Part shown: one piece after another, positions 16,290-25,712 of the stretch
Layout: every line of letters begins with the position of its first letter
Numbering within the stretch: the stretch's first letter is position 1
Assembly: GCA_030148725.1 (NCBI GenBank)
Contig: JASBSU010000048.1
Span: 1-54,306 of the forward strand
Length of the DNA: 54,306 nucleotides
Direction: 5' to 3'
Source: Hyphomicrobium sp.
GTDB lineage: Bacteria > Pseudomonadota > Alphaproteobacteria > Rhizobiales > Hyphomicrobiaceae
Program-made: the position numbers and the translations under genes
Notes under the pieces: generated by a model
Database searches by the model: none
What the model saw: the letters and a program-made list of their open reading frames with translations, nothing else
Told to the model about the DNA's origin: nothing

Positions 16290-16867
16290 CGGCTCCCTCG
16301 CGCATCTGTGGTCGGTGGGAGCTATAGGCGGGCGGCGAAGCGCCGAATATCAACTTATCCTGCTTTCCTTATTCCTTTTTCAGGATGGCACCATGCGCGC
16401 AGAACGAGCACACGCTTCGCCCAGGGGGCGCGCAACAATCAAAGGCCTCCGTGCCCCGAGTTACGGTCAACGTAAAGTCGTTTGTGCGGCACAGGCGGCC
16501 CAGCAGATCAGTGCATGAAGCCCCTATTAGGGGGCAGCGTTGCGCCAGTGCTTTATCGCAACGTCCCAGTGCTGCTCGATATGGCGAAGTGACTATCGAT
16601 GTCGATCCCGAAATCCAATGCAGTTCTTATTGTTTCTCACGCTCGCGAGCGCCGCCTAACGTCTCGGTCGCCGGCTCTCGATCGCGTTGTGCGGCAATCG
16701 AGGGTGGCACGGACAGGGGACTTCCAATTTTGTCTTTTGCGCAGTCCGAGCGGGACAATTGACAACGCATTGAGCCTCGACGTCGGCGGCGAGGCGACGG
16801 CGGCCATCACCCTCGCATCGTGGCGCTGAGCAGACATTGCCTTCCCCAAAACGAGGAGAGTGAACTG
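16290..16867. other. 578-bp divergent intergenic region
   Basis: This region lies between the DUF3604 gene (minus) and the periplasmic rhodanese gene (plus). Frames here are short or read antisense and look non-coding. It must hold both divergent promoters. I found no convincing RNA gene or strong repeat. Confidence 0.6.
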
Positions 16868-17803
16868 ATGCATACCCCAAGCCTTCTGAAGGCCCTGGTC
16901 ATTATCGCGAGCGCGGCCATCGCGCCGACGGCTTTCGCAGAGCCCGCCAAGGAGCCTCTCGTCAATTACGAGTGGCTCCAGAAAAATCTCGACAATCCAA
17001 ACGTCCGCATCGTCGAGGTCAGCGTCGATCCCGGCGTCTATGAGCGCGGCCATATCCCTGGGGCCGTCAACTTCCGCTGGCACACCGATCTCGTCGACAA
17101 GGTCTCGCGCGACATCGCTTCTCGCGACAGCTTCGAAAAGCTCATTCAGAGCGCAGGGATCGACAAGGACACAACGGTCGTCCTCTACGGTGACAATAAC
17201 AACTGGTTCGCCGCCTGGGGCGCTTGGGTATTCCACGTCCATGGCCTCGGCGATAAGGTGAAGCTGCTCGACGGTGGCCGCAAGATCTGGGAGCTGAAGC
17301 AGCTTCCGCTTGACACGAAGGAAGCCTCTGTCACGGCGACCTCCTTCAAACTTCCTGCAGGAAAGCCCGGTCTGCGCGCACGTCTCAGTGACGTTCTCTC
17401 GGTTGCCGAGAAGAAGGCCGACGTGCATCTCCTCGACATCCGCTCGGCCGACGAGTTCTCTGGCAAGATTTTCGCACCGGAAGGGTCCAAGGAGCTGTCA
17501 GTGCGTGCCGGTCATGTTCCCGGCGCCGTCAATGTCCCCTGGGGTAAGGCGGTCAACGCCGAGGACGGCACGTTCAAGTCGCCGGCCGAACTCAAGAAGG
17601 TCTACGCCGACGTCGGCATCGACGGCTCCAAGCCAATCATCACGTACTGCCGCATCGGGGAGCGCTCCAGCCACTCCTGGTATCTGCTCAGCCAGATCCT
17701 CGGCTACGACGTGAAGAACTATGACGGTTCGTGGACCGAGTACGGCAACTCCGTGGGTGTGCCGGTGGCCAATGCTGCCGGCACCGTCTGGCTCGGCAAG
17801 TAA
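16868..17803 (+). CDS. Periplasmic two-domain rhodanese (thiosulfate/3-mercaptopyruvate sulfurtransferase)
   Basis: The 311-residue protein has a Sec signal peptide cleaved after about residue 24 (TAFA|EP) and two rhodanese domains. The N-terminal one is inactive in type (YGDNNNWF instead of a catalytic cysteine loop). The C-terminal one has the active loop CRIGERS near residue 260. It should transfer sulfane sulfur from thiosulfate or a similar donor to an acceptor in the periplasm. The ATG at 16868 follows a clear GAGGAG ribosome site. A YeeE/YedE transporter gene begins 59 bp downstream; in that family a periplasmic sulfurtransferase next to the channel suggests sulfane-sulfur handling before uptake. 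Confidence 0.92.
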   Translation: MHTPSLLKALVIIASAAIAPTAFAEPAKEPLVNYEWLQKNLDNPNVRIVEVSVDPGVYERGHIPGAVNFRWHTDLVDKVSRDIASRDSFEKLIQSAGIDKDTTVVLYGDNNNWFAAWGAWVFHVHGLGDKVKLLDGGRKIWELKQLPLDTKEASVTATSFKLPAGKPGLRARLSDVLSVAEKKADVHLLDIRSADEFSGKIFAPEGSKELSVRAGHVPGAVNVPWGKAVNAEDGTFKSPAELKKVYADVGIDGSKPIITYCRIGERSSHSWYLLSQILGYDVKNYDGSWTEYGNSVGVPVANAAGTVWLGK

Positions 17804-17862
17804 GCAACCGTCTTTGTGAGTGTTTCGGCTGGCGCGGCGAAAGCTGCGCCAGCTCTCTGCGC

Positions 17863-19053
17863 ATGGGGGACCAAGTGGCAATCCGTATCGTCGCTGCACT
17901 AGGCGTGCTGGCGCTGCTGCCCGCGTTCTACGTCCTGTTGCATAGCGGCGGTGGCGACGTCCGCAAGCTCACCCAGTCACTTGTGCTGGGAGCGCTGTTC
18001 GGGGTCGTCCTCCAAAGGTCGCGGTTCTGCTTCTTTTGCCATTGGCGCGATTTCATCGAAAGCCGCGACCCGCGCGGCTTCGCGGCGATCCTGCTCGCGC
18101 TCGGCGTCGGCACCCTCGGCTATGTCGTGCTGTTCGGCGCCTGGCTTCCTGATCCTGCCAGCGGGCGCCTGCCGCCGGACGCGCACATAGGTCCGGCCGG
18201 TCCCGTCCTGGCGTTTGCCTCGCTCGTCTTCGGCGTCGGAATGGCGATATCGGGCTCGTGCGTGTCCGGCCATCTTTATAGGCTTGGTGAGGGCTCGCCC
18301 ACCGCGCCGTTCGCGCTGCTCGGCGTCATCGTCGGGTTCGCTGTGGGCTTCACGACATGGAACTGGCTCTACGTGACATCCATCGCCACGACGCCGGTCA
18401 CATGGCTGCCTGCGGAACTCGGTTACCGCGGGTGGCTCCTAGTCCAGCTCGTGGTGCTTGCAGGAACCGCGGCGCTCATCGCCGCTTTCGCGTGCCTTCC
18501 CGACCGCGCCTCGCAACCCGCAGAATCCCGGTCAGTCCTGCAGCGCGCACTCCATCGCATTTTCGTCGAGCGCTGGCCGGCGACGGCCGGGGGCGCTGCA
18601 GTAGGAGTGATCGCCACGGTCGCTTACTTCCAGGTGCAACCGCTCGGCGTCACCAGCGCTCTCGGCAGTTACGGCCGCTGGCTTGCCGATTCGGCGCAGC
18701 TGCTGCCTGAGACGCTGCATGGATTGGATGGATTTTCTGGCTGTCGCACGGCCGCCGCGACGTTCCTCACGCCAAACTTTGCCTTCGTCGTCGCTCTGGT
18801 CATCGCGAGCTTCGCGTCGGCCATCACCGCCAACCAATTCAAGCCGGCGTGGCCGACCGGTAATCAGGTGCTCCGAGGCCTCACCGGCGGCGTGCTGCTC
18901 GGCTGGGGCTCCATGACGGCGCTCGGCTGCACCGTCGGCACGCTGTTTTCGGGGACAATCGCAGGCGCATTGTCGGGCTGGATCTTCTTCGCCGCGAGCC
19001 TCCTCGGTGTGTTCGCAACGCTGCGCTTGATGCGCGCACAGGCGCAATCTTAG
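17863..19053 (+). CDS. YeeE/YedE (TsuA-type) sulfur-compound transporter
   Basis: The ~396-residue inner-membrane protein has about 9-11 membrane segments and two YeeE/YedE (DUF395) modules. The conserved cysteine motifs are RSRFCFFC, GSCVSGH and GCTVGT. In characterised TsuA-type members such cysteines relay thiosulfate through the channel. I chose the ATG at 17863; a GTG at 17875 with GGGGGA just upstream is a serious alternative, and the far longer frame from 17731 overlaps the rhodanese gene. With the upstream periplasmic rhodanese it forms a likely thiosulfate uptake/processing pair. Confidence 0.9.
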   Translation: MGDQVAIRIVAALGVLALLPAFYVLLHSGGGDVRKLTQSLVLGALFGVVLQRSRFCFFCHWRDFIESRDPRGFAAILLALGVGTLGYVVLFGAWLPDPASGRLPPDAHIGPAGPVLAFASLVFGVGMAISGSCVSGHLYRLGEGSPTAPFALLGVIVGFAVGFTTWNWLYVTSIATTPVTWLPAELGYRGWLLVQLVVLAGTAALIAAFACLPDRASQPAESRSVLQRALHRIFVERWPATAGGAAVGVIATVAYFQVQPLGVTSALGSYGRWLADSAQLLPETLHGLDGFSGCRTAAATFLTPNFAFVVALVIASFASAITANQFKPAWPTGNQVLRGLTGGVLLGWGSMTALGCTVGTLFSGTIAGALSGWIFFAASLLGVFATLRLMRAQAQS

Positions 19054-19084
19054 CCAAGCGTCCGCTGTAACGGTTATCGCCCGC

Positions 19085-19762
19085 TCAAGCTGCGCACAGT
19101 GGATCAGGTCCTTTGATCATCCGCCGCACCTCATCGGGATGGTACGGCTTGCCGGCATTGTTGAAATGGCCCTGCTGCGCCAGCATCGCGCTCATCTCGC
19201 GCAGCGAGGTGCGCACGCCATCCCGCAGGCTTCTCTCGTGAATGCTCTTGGCGAGGCTCACCGCTTCGGGGAACATCTCGACGTAATTCTTGCGCCGTTG
19301 CGGGCCGAACTTCAGGCGGCGCCGCGCTTCCATGCGCGCCAGATGCGCCTCGAAACGCTCGCGCAGTTCGAACACATGGTCGACGATCTGCTCCGGCGAC
19401 GTCGTAATCGCTTGAGCATCCGAGGTCTCGGCGGCAATCAGCGAAATGCCGTGCCTGCGGAACTGAGCTGCACCGACCGACTGAACCAGCGGGTCCAGGG
19501 AGAATGTCGTGTCGCTGGCGACGATCACCGTTGCGGCGCTCTTCGCACCGATGCACTCGAGCATGGCGTTGAATGCCTCGCTATCGAACAGCGCCTCATC
19601 GCTCGCACCGGCGTAGACAAACTCGAAGGTAACTGTGAAGCCATGCAGCGCCGCGAAGCTCTCGACCGAAGCGCGCTCGCTCGGCAAAGCTGCCGGCGTG
19701 CCGCCACCGCGACGGCGATAGAAAGCAACTGCCGGCTTCAACTTGCCGCTGCTCATACCCAT
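19085..19762 (-). CDS. Degenerate serine-recombinase-like protein
   Basis: From the ATG at 19762 this encodes 225 residues. The N-terminal half follows the resolvase fold (PAVAFYRRRGG, SFAALHGFTVTFEFVYAG, then SLIAAE). The family's YARVS catalytic serine is replaced (YRRRG) and the catalytic arginines around the D-R-L-S-R segment are not evident (DTTFSLDP). The C-terminal part GHFNNAGKPYHPDEVRRMIKG resembles the recombinase-domain helix used to bind DNA. It is therefore probably a domesticated DNA-binding protein, not an active recombinase. The longer frame to 19900 is rejected because it crosses the porin terminator. No associated mobile element is visible. Confidence 0.7.
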   Translation of the reverse strand: MGMSSGKLKPAVAFYRRRGGGTPAALPSERASVESFAALHGFTVTFEFVYAGASDEALFDSEAFNAMLECIGAKSAATVIVASDTTFSLDPLVQSVGAAQFRRHGISLIAAETSDAQAITTSPEQIVDHVFELRERFEAHLARMEARRRLKFGPQRRKNYVEMFPEAVSLAKSIHERSLRDGVRTSLREMSAMLAQQGHFNNAGKPYHPDEVRRMIKGPDPLCAA

Positions 19763-19804
19763 GGCACGCGCCCCGACTGTTTGAGTTCCGATCTCCGAGA
19801 AAGA

Positions 19805-19843
19805 CCTCGATCGACCGGCGTTGCGTTGACCGGCCGATCGAGG
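19805..19843 (-). terminator. Intrinsic terminator of the porin gene
   Basis: A 14-bp stem (CCTCGATCGACCGG paired with CCGGCCGATCGAGG, one G-U pair) with an 11-nt loop lies 58 bp after the porin stop. On the minus strand it is followed by TCTTTCTC. Confidence 0.8.
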
Positions 19844-19900
19844 AGGAAACCCGCCGCAGTCGTAGGATCCCGCGACGGGTATTGAGTTGCCGGGAGACAA

Positions 19901-21166
19901 TCAGAAGCTGATCTTGGCGCCCGAGAACACGGTGTCGAAGTTCTCAACGTTGAGGGCCGTGCCCTTCAGGTCCGCTTCGTAGTGGCGGTAGGCGATGTAG
20001 ACCTCGAGGGCAGCGGCATCGATCGCCTGGACTGCAGCAAGACCCCAGACATCGACTTCCGATCCAGCGACACTGAATCCATTCGTCGTGCTCGAGCGGC
20101 CGAAGTCACCCTGGTAGTACTCGCCGTAAAGGGTCGTGTTGCCGAGCGGGTGCCACTTGCGCTGGATACCGGCCTGGATGTTCCAGTTCGAGTAGTTCCG
20201 GTCATTACCGGCTCCGACGACCTTCTGTGCCAGCTCTGTCTCACCATACGCGAAGGTCGCGAAGAGGCCCGTTCCGGTATGCAGGACGCTCGCAGAGCCA
20301 CCCAGCGTGGTTCCCTCGTCATTACCTTCATTGCTGGAACCACCGAAGCCCTGCGTGGTGTCGGTGATCTCGCCGTAGCTGATACCGGCAGCCAGCTTGA
20401 AGCCGTGCACTTCGCCGGAGTACTTCAACGCCACCGCCCAGAAGTCGTCCTGACCCCAGTTGGCAGACGCGACGAAGCCGGCAAACTCAGGCGAATCGTA
20501 ACGCACGAGATTGTAGCGATCGCCTTCACCGACGCCGGTCGTCTGTCCGCGCGTGAGACCACCCCACGTCAGGTCGGCAAGGGCGCCATTGGCGCTGTTG
20601 CGCAGCCTGAATGCGCTGTTCGGCGTAAAGATCGTAATCGGCTTCTCGACGAGGATGGTCTTCGCGAGCGTCAGCTCGGTGATACCGTCGTTGACAGCCG
20701 ACGTCTGGCCGACCGTCACTTTACCTAGGCTCTTGCTCTCCAGGTACCAGGCGCTGTGGCGCAAGGTGAAGGAACTCGCCGCAAGGCCCGCTTGGTCGTT
20801 GCTTGCCTGAGCGGCAGAAGCGACGCCGATTTCAAGGATGTAACCAGCCGACCAATCCTTGTCGATCTTGGCCTTGCCGACGAACCGGAAGCGCGACGGA
20901 TCGCTGCCGTTCGTGACAACGTATGTGTTGCTCTCGCCGCCGTCGTCCCACCACTGGACCGCCTGGTTCACCCAGCCGGAGATGGTCAGCGAGACCTTCC
21001 GGTTACCCTTGCGGGCCGTTGTTGCCTCAAGCTCGGCGATGCGCTCTTCGAGATCCGCAACTCCGTCCGACCCCAGGTCGGCTGCATATGCCGGCGCACC
21101 CGCCAGAAACACGCCTGCTCCAAGAACCAACGCAAGGTTGGTCCTACCCCGTACTCCCCCGTACAT
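19901..21166 (-). CDS. Alphaproteobacterial outer-membrane porin
   Basis: The 421-residue protein has a signal peptide ending APAYA|ADLG, then a short coiled-coil/linker rich in charged residues (DLEERIAELEATTARKG) and a 16-strand-type beta barrel with alternating hydrophobic residues, ending in the outer-membrane C-terminal phenylalanine (KISF). This is the porin_2-like trimeric porin class of Hyphomicrobiales. I chose the ATG at 21166, 6 bp after GGAG, over the in-frame GTG just before it. It is monocistronic, with a strong terminator downstream and a palindrome ~140 bp upstream. Solute specificity cannot be inferred. Confidence 0.92.
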   Translation of the reverse strand: MYGGVRGRTNLALVLGAGVFLAGAPAYAADLGSDGVADLEERIAELEATTARKGNRKVSLTISGWVNQAVQWWDDGGESNTYVVTNGSDPSRFRFVGKAKIDKDWSAGYILEIGVASAAQASNDQAGLAASSFTLRHSAWYLESKSLGKVTVGQTSAVNDGITELTLAKTILVEKPITIFTPNSAFRLRNSANGALADLTWGGLTRGQTTGVGEGDRYNLVRYDSPEFAGFVASANWGQDDFWAVALKYSGEVHGFKLAAGISYGEITDTTQGFGGSSNEGNDEGTTLGGSASVLHTGTGLFATFAYGETELAQKVVGAGNDRNYSNWNIQAGIQRKWHPLGNTTLYGEYYQGDFGRSSTTNGFSVAGSEVDVWGLAAVQAIDAAALEVYIAYRHYEADLKGTALNVENFDTVFSGAKISF

Positions 21167-22180
21167 CACGTACTCCTAACGCTACTGTTACGCCACAACG
21201 CGACGCGTTTAACGAATCACCGGAAATCGAATTGTTCCTCCGGCGAATGTCGTCAGGACTAATGTTTGGGTTTTTCGAATCAAACGAAGAAGAAATGCAC
21301 ATGTTATGCAACGGCGTTGCATTAGACGCGCAAAGTAAACAATCAAATTGCGCTTAGACCTTGAATTGGATGGCCTTTTTGAGGGCGCGAACCAGAGGAA
21401 ACGAGTGTCGCAATAAAGACACTTCAGGCGCGGTCTATTTGTCTACAAAAACGCCATTCGAAACATGGCGCATAATAATAAAATATCAAATCAATTTAAC
21501 GACGCACTCCGCTGCGGCCTATTTAATGGAACGCAAGCCCAGCATAACGAAGAATCGCGGAAACCCACGCTAAATCGCACTATTTATGTAGGCTAATGGT
21601 CACTACAGCAGATGTCGCGGCAACGAAACGGCGGCGCCCCGAGCGCCTCGACAACACCATCTGCATTCCCGAAACAATACAGCAAACGCCGCCACCAATT
21701 TATTGGCCGTTGATCCATCTGACATCTGTCGCCGAACTGAAATGCTCCGACCCGAGGGCAAAGAAGCGAAATACCAGAGCAATAAAATGAAGCAAAGCAC
21801 CATCGTCCCGATCGAGAACAGGAACTTTACGAGTGGAGGCATTGAAAGAGTGGAGACGAGTACCGGAATGGCCGCCGACGACAGCTCCCGGGCGCAATTA
21901 AGCGAACAATGGACTGGGAGTGACTATCTCCGCAGACGGAGCCATCAATTTAGCGACGAAACTTTATCCGGAAGCGAGGCACCTTTTTTAACCGCGCGGG
22001 CGTAAGCGGCCCTCGATCACCCGTGCGCCGATCGCTATGCACGATCCATCAGGATTCGCACGTTGCATATGACTGTTTCTTCGTTCTCAGGCGCCCGGCG
22101 TTGCCGTAAGCGCTCAGACCAGAGCCGAGCGACTCGACGCCGACTGCGCCCGAGGCTAGGCCGCCGTCGGTCGGGCCTTC
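21167..22180. other. ~1 kb AT-rich non-coding region
   Basis: This is clearly lower in GC than the rest of the window and lies between the divergent porin and FAD/NAD(P)-binding protein genes. Frames are short. One minus-strand frame (21603-21842) begins with a hydrophobic stretch like a membrane segment, but its remainder is low-complexity and no ribosome site supports it. The region holds the porin promoter and the palindrome at 21306, and could include horizontally acquired or highly regulated DNA. Confidence 0.6.
21306..21322. promoter_or_regulatory. 17-bp palindrome upstream of the porin
   Basis: ATGCAACGGCGTTGCAT is a perfect 7-3-7 inverted repeat, 140 bp upstream of the porin start. 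It has the geometry of a dimeric regulator site, but the regulator is unknown. Confidence 0.45.
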
Positions 22181-23542
22181 ATGAGCGGGACAGAAATGGC
22201 GACGACACGCGTGACCATCATCGGCGGCGGTGCAAGCGGCGTGCTGCTGGCGGCGCACCTGCTCCGCAGCCCGCATGACGGGCTTCACGTCACGCTGATC
22301 GAGCAACGCGCCGAGCTCGGCGCCGGCGTCGCCTACGGGACCAACGATCGCAGCCATCTCCTTAACGTCCGCGCCACCAACATGAGTGCATTCCCGGACG
22401 ATGACGACCACTTCGCCCGCTGGCTGCAACAGCACGCGGACGAGGCCCCGCAGATCCCAAGTCCATTCTACTTCGCTCCCCGGCAGCTCTATCGCGACTA
22501 TCTCGCGAGCATCCTGGCACCACATTTCGCGAGCGGCCGGCTGGAGCGGATACGAGGCACCGCCGTAGCGCTTTCCGAGGACGTTGCATCGGTGACTGTC
22601 AGGCTCGCCGACGGCCGTATCATCTCCTCGGACCGGGTGATCATCGCCACTGGCAACGAAGGTGCGCGGCTCGAGGCCGCCGCATGGCGCTACGATGGAT
22701 GGCAATCCGCCGACCCGCCCAGGATCGACACGACTGCCCCCGTCGTGATGATTGGCACCGGTCTCACGATGATCGACTGGGCACTTTCCCTGCTCAACGC
22801 CGGCCACCAGGGCACAATCACCGCCATCTCGCCGCACGGCCTCCTTGCCCATTCGCATCTGCCCGCCCGACCACTGACGATCAGCGCCGCCGACGTTCCA
22901 CTCGGCCAGCCGCTGCACGCGGTCACGCGCTGGATCCGAGGCGAAGTCCGCAAGGCCGAAGCATTGGGCGGCGACTGGCGCGGCGTCATCGACGCCCTTC
23001 GCCCGCACACGCAACGGCTTTGGCAATCGTTCTCGGTGGAAACCAAGCGGCAATTTCTCCGCCACGCGCGCCCCTGGTGGGATCAGCATAGGCACCGCAT
23101 CGCGCCGGCAGCCGCAGAGACGATCGCGTTAGCGCGCAAGCGCGGGCAACTCCGTGTTATCGCGGCGCGCCTCAAAGCATTTAAAGAGTGTGGCAATGGC
23201 GTCGACGTGCTCATCGAGCCGGCCAGTACAGCGGGTGGCCAGCCGACACAACTTTACGCCGAGGCCGTTTTTGAGTGCCGCGGCCGGTCGAGCGACGTCA
23301 CGCGGACCGAGAATCCTCTGTTGCGTTCGCTGTTGGAGAGCGGAGAAGCGCGTCCCGACCCCCTGCTTTTGGGTCTCGACGTGACGCCGGAATGCGCGGT
23401 TATCGATGCCCAAGGCGTGCCGTCGCAGCGTTTGTTCGCCATCGGCCCACTTACCTCCGGCGTATTCTGGGAATCGGTGGCAGTACCTGATATTCGCCTT
23501 CAGGCAGCCCGCATCGCCGGGCAACTCCTGCCTGATCGCTGA
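22181..23542 (+). CDS. FAD/NAD(P)-binding oxidoreductase (copy 1)
   Basis: The 453-residue protein begins with a dinucleotide-binding motif VTIIGGGASGVLLAAHLL (residues ~11-28), followed by the FAD_NAD_bind (PF13454-type) signature GAGVAYGTNDRSHLLNVRATNMSAF. A second nucleotide site, VVMIGTGLTMID, lies in the middle. The family contains soluble flavoproteins of unknown reaction, found near uptake loci for sulfonates and nitriles. A close relative lies at 27668-29020 on the other strand, next to ssuD-ssuC-ssuB. The start is the ATG at 22181; an in-frame ATG at 22196 is an alternative. It converges on the XRE-cupin gene. Confidence 0.85.
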   Translation: MSGTEMATTRVTIIGGGASGVLLAAHLLRSPHDGLHVTLIEQRAELGAGVAYGTNDRSHLLNVRATNMSAFPDDDDHFARWLQQHADEAPQIPSPFYFAPRQLYRDYLASILAPHFASGRLERIRGTAVALSEDVASVTVRLADGRIISSDRVIIATGNEGARLEAAAWRYDGWQSADPPRIDTTAPVVMIGTGLTMIDWALSLLNAGHQGTITAISPHGLLAHSHLPARPLTISAADVPLGQPLHAVTRWIRGEVRKAEALGGDWRGVIDALRPHTQRLWQSFSVETKRQFLRHARPWWDQHRHRIAPAAAETIALARKRGQLRVIAARLKAFKECGNGVDVLIEPASTAGGQPTQLYAEAVFECRGRSSDVTRTENPLLRSLLESGEARPDPLLLGLDVTPECAVIDAQGVPSQRLFAIGPLTSGVFWESVAVPDIRLQAARIAGQLLPDR

Positions 23543-23581
23543 CGCGTTGGATTGGCCTCGTTCGTGGCGCCGATAGGCTGG

Positions 23582-24232
23582 TCAGGCGCGCGATGTATCC
23601 GGCGAAAGCGTCACGTAGAGTATCGCTTCCTGGTCGCCGACGTTGTGATACCCGTGCACGGCATCGGCCGGAAATTCGATCGCATCCCTTGCCGCGAGGG
23701 TCGTGGGCTGCTCGCCGGCCACCGTGATCACCACAATCCCGCTAGCCACCACCACATGCGCTCGCACACCGTCGCCGTGGCGCTCGCCTTCCTCAAAGTG
23801 CCCGCGCGCAATAGAAACCTCGAAGAAGGCGGTGCCGTCGTGCCGAGGTCGCGACAGCGGACGCGTCACGAACTTGCCGCCGCTCGTCTCGATCCTGGTG
23901 GAGCGCCCATGACGCAGAACGCTCGGCGTCGCCGCGGGCTTTTCCGCAATCAGGCTGATGAGTTGTACGTCAAGCGCGTCCGCGAGACGCGAGAGAAGGC
24001 CGATTGTCGGGGCGCTGCGCCCCATCTCGATGCGGCCGATCATGCCGCGGCTAACGCCTGAGAGGCTGGCGAGCTTCTCCAAGGATAGCCCGCTACGGCC
24101 GCGCAGTTTGCGCAGGTTCGATCCAACCGTCGCCGAGAAGTCGAGCCGCTGACCAACGCCGTCGGTGTCGAAGCGTGGGGTGCGTCCGCCTGCTCCGACC
24201 TCGATCTCGTGCCCCAATCCGTGATCAGCCAT
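23582..24232 (-). CDS. XRE-family transcriptional regulator with cupin domain
   Basis: This 216-residue regulator has a helix-turn-helix (LRGRSGLSLEKLASLSGVSRGMIGRIEMG, residues ~43-71) joined to a C-terminal cupin barrel (FFEVSIARGHF ... VHGYHNVGDQEAILYV). XRE-cupin proteins sense a small ligand through the cupin and regulate nearby catabolic or transport genes, often for sulfur or amine compounds. The ATG at 24232 follows GGGGGA. It converges on the FAD protein gene and is divergent from the CysB-like regulator. Its targets are not evident. Confidence 0.9.
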   Translation of the reverse strand: MADHGLGHEIEVGAGGRTPRFDTDGVGQRLDFSATVGSNLRKLRGRSGLSLEKLASLSGVSRGMIGRIEMGRSAPTIGLLSRLADALDVQLISLIAEKPAATPSVLRHGRSTRIETSGGKFVTRPLSRPRHDGTAFFEVSIARGHFEEGERHGDGVRAHVVVASGIVVITVAGEQPTTLAARDAIEFPADAVHGYHNVGDQEAILYVTLSPDTSRA

Positions 24233-24763
24233 CGCTCAATCCCCCGCCGGCGACAATCGCGTCCCACGAGAAACAGCGCGCGCCGGTACGTACGCAGGCA
24301 ACGTCTCACTATAGATCCGCGATGACACTGGACTTCGATAGCCGCTGTCTGCAGCCATTCCCCAACACGGCGCTTCGCAGCGCCATCACCCCATGCGTCA
24401 AATATCGATCCGCGCATGCACGCACTCAACCAAGAAGAAGTGCTTTCGATATACCGGCGAAGATGCGTCCGCTTAGCGCATTGCGTCCTGATTGATGCGC
24501 ACGGCGCACGTTCTCCAGTGAAGCTGCGACTACGCATTCGTGCTGCAGTATTGCATGCAGCGCAGACGACCCATGCGCGCAGTCTATGACAGTCTGTGAC
24601 AAGCTTCGCGCGGTGCGCATCCGATCCATGCCACGGCGATATAAGCTATCCGCAAACGCGCATTTCAAACTGCTGCGGCCGCAGCCTACGCTCGCTCAAC
24701 TGCTTCGGGGGAGCTCATGCGCGATCGCTGCAGACCTGAGACTGACGTCGAGGTGCGCGTTGC
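24233..24763. other. 531-bp divergent region between two regulators
   Basis: This separates the XRE-cupin gene (minus) from the LysR gene (plus). No convincing reading frame or RNA gene was found; it should contain both promoters and the LysR autoregulatory site. Confidence 0.55.
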
Positions 24764-25678
24764 ATGAATTTTCGACAGCTGCGCATCATACGCGAGACCG
24801 TGCGTTCCAATTTCAACCTCACCGAGGTCGCCAACAGGCTGCTGACTGCGCAATCCGGCGTCAGCAAGCATGTCAAGGATCTCGAGGAAGAGATCGGAGC
24901 GGAGCTGTTCATTCGTCGCGGCAAGCGGCTGCTCGGGCTCACGGATGCGGGCAAGGAAGCCTTGCAGATCATCGAGCGGATGCTGATCGACGCGCAGAAC
25001 CTGACACAGATCTCCAGCGGCCTGATGGACAGGGACCGGGGTTCCTTGCGCATCGTCACAACGCACACGCAGGCGCGCTACACCCTTCCGCCCATCATAG
25101 CGCGGTTCAAGGAGCTTTTCCCGAATGTCCGCCTCGCCATAAGCCAGGCCAGTCCGCGCGATATCGCTGCAGTGCTGCTGGAGGGAGACACCGACGTCGG
25201 GATCTCTACCTGTACAATGGAGCAGGTGGCGGGCCTTGTAAGCTTTCCCTACCTCACGTGGCGTCACGCCGCGATCGTCCCGAAAGGCCATCCCCTGGAG
25301 CGGGTCCCACGGCCGACGCTGGCCGACATCGCGAAGTGGCCGCTCGTCACCTACGACGAAGAGCTGACAGGCCGCGAAAAAATTGACGAAGCGTTCGCTG
25401 CTGCGGGCGTCGAGCCGGACATCGTGGTCTCTGCCCTCGATGCCGACGTCATAAAATCGTGCGTGGAGCAGGGATTCGGTATCGGCATCATCGCCGAGAT
25501 GGCGTTCGACCCGGAGCGAGACCGACAGCTGCGTCGCATTCCGGTGCCGAAACTCTTCGCGGCAAGTACATCCAGCATCGCCGTCAGGCGCGGCCGGCAC
25601 CTGCGTCAGTACGTCTACCGGTTCATGGAGCTGTGTTCGCCCGCCCTCACCGAGGCAGTCGTTCGCGAATCCATCTGA
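24764..25678 (+). CDS. CysB/Cbl-type LysR transcriptional regulator
   Basis: The 304-residue protein has an N-terminal winged helix (MNFRQLRIIRETVRSNFNLTEVANRLLTAQSGVSKHVKDLEEE; Q-S-G-V-S-K is diagnostic of CysB/Cbl) and a C-terminal effector domain with TTHTQARYTLPP, the CysB sulfate/O-acetylserine pocket signature. CysB-class proteins activate sulfate and sulfonate assimilation under sulfur limitation. The start at 24764 has a GAGGTG element upstream. It is the likeliest regulator of the ssu operon and perhaps of the rhodanese and transporters in this window. It converges on the second rhodanese gene. Confidence 0.93.
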   Translation: MNFRQLRIIRETVRSNFNLTEVANRLLTAQSGVSKHVKDLEEEIGAELFIRRGKRLLGLTDAGKEALQIIERMLIDAQNLTQISSGLMDRDRGSLRIVTTHTQARYTLPPIIARFKELFPNVRLAISQASPRDIAAVLLEGDTDVGISTCTMEQVAGLVSFPYLTWRHAAIVPKGHPLERVPRPTLADIAKWPLVTYDEELTGREKIDEAFAAAGVEPDIVVSALDADVIKSCVEQGFGIGIIAEMAFDPERDRQLRRIPVPKLFAASTSSIAVRRGRHLRQYVYRFMELCSPALTEAVVRESI

Positions 25679-25712
25679 CGCAGGTGGGGCGCCAGCGTGC
25701 CGCGCTTCGCCC

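Noticed and set aside
21603-21842. 79-residue minus-strand frame with an N-terminal hydrophobic segment
   Set aside because: No ribosome site, the second half is Arg/Cys-rich and unlike a real protein.
22049-23095. 348-residue minus-strand frame opposite the FAD protein
   Set aside because: Antisense shadow of a clearly conserved gene; low-complexity composition.
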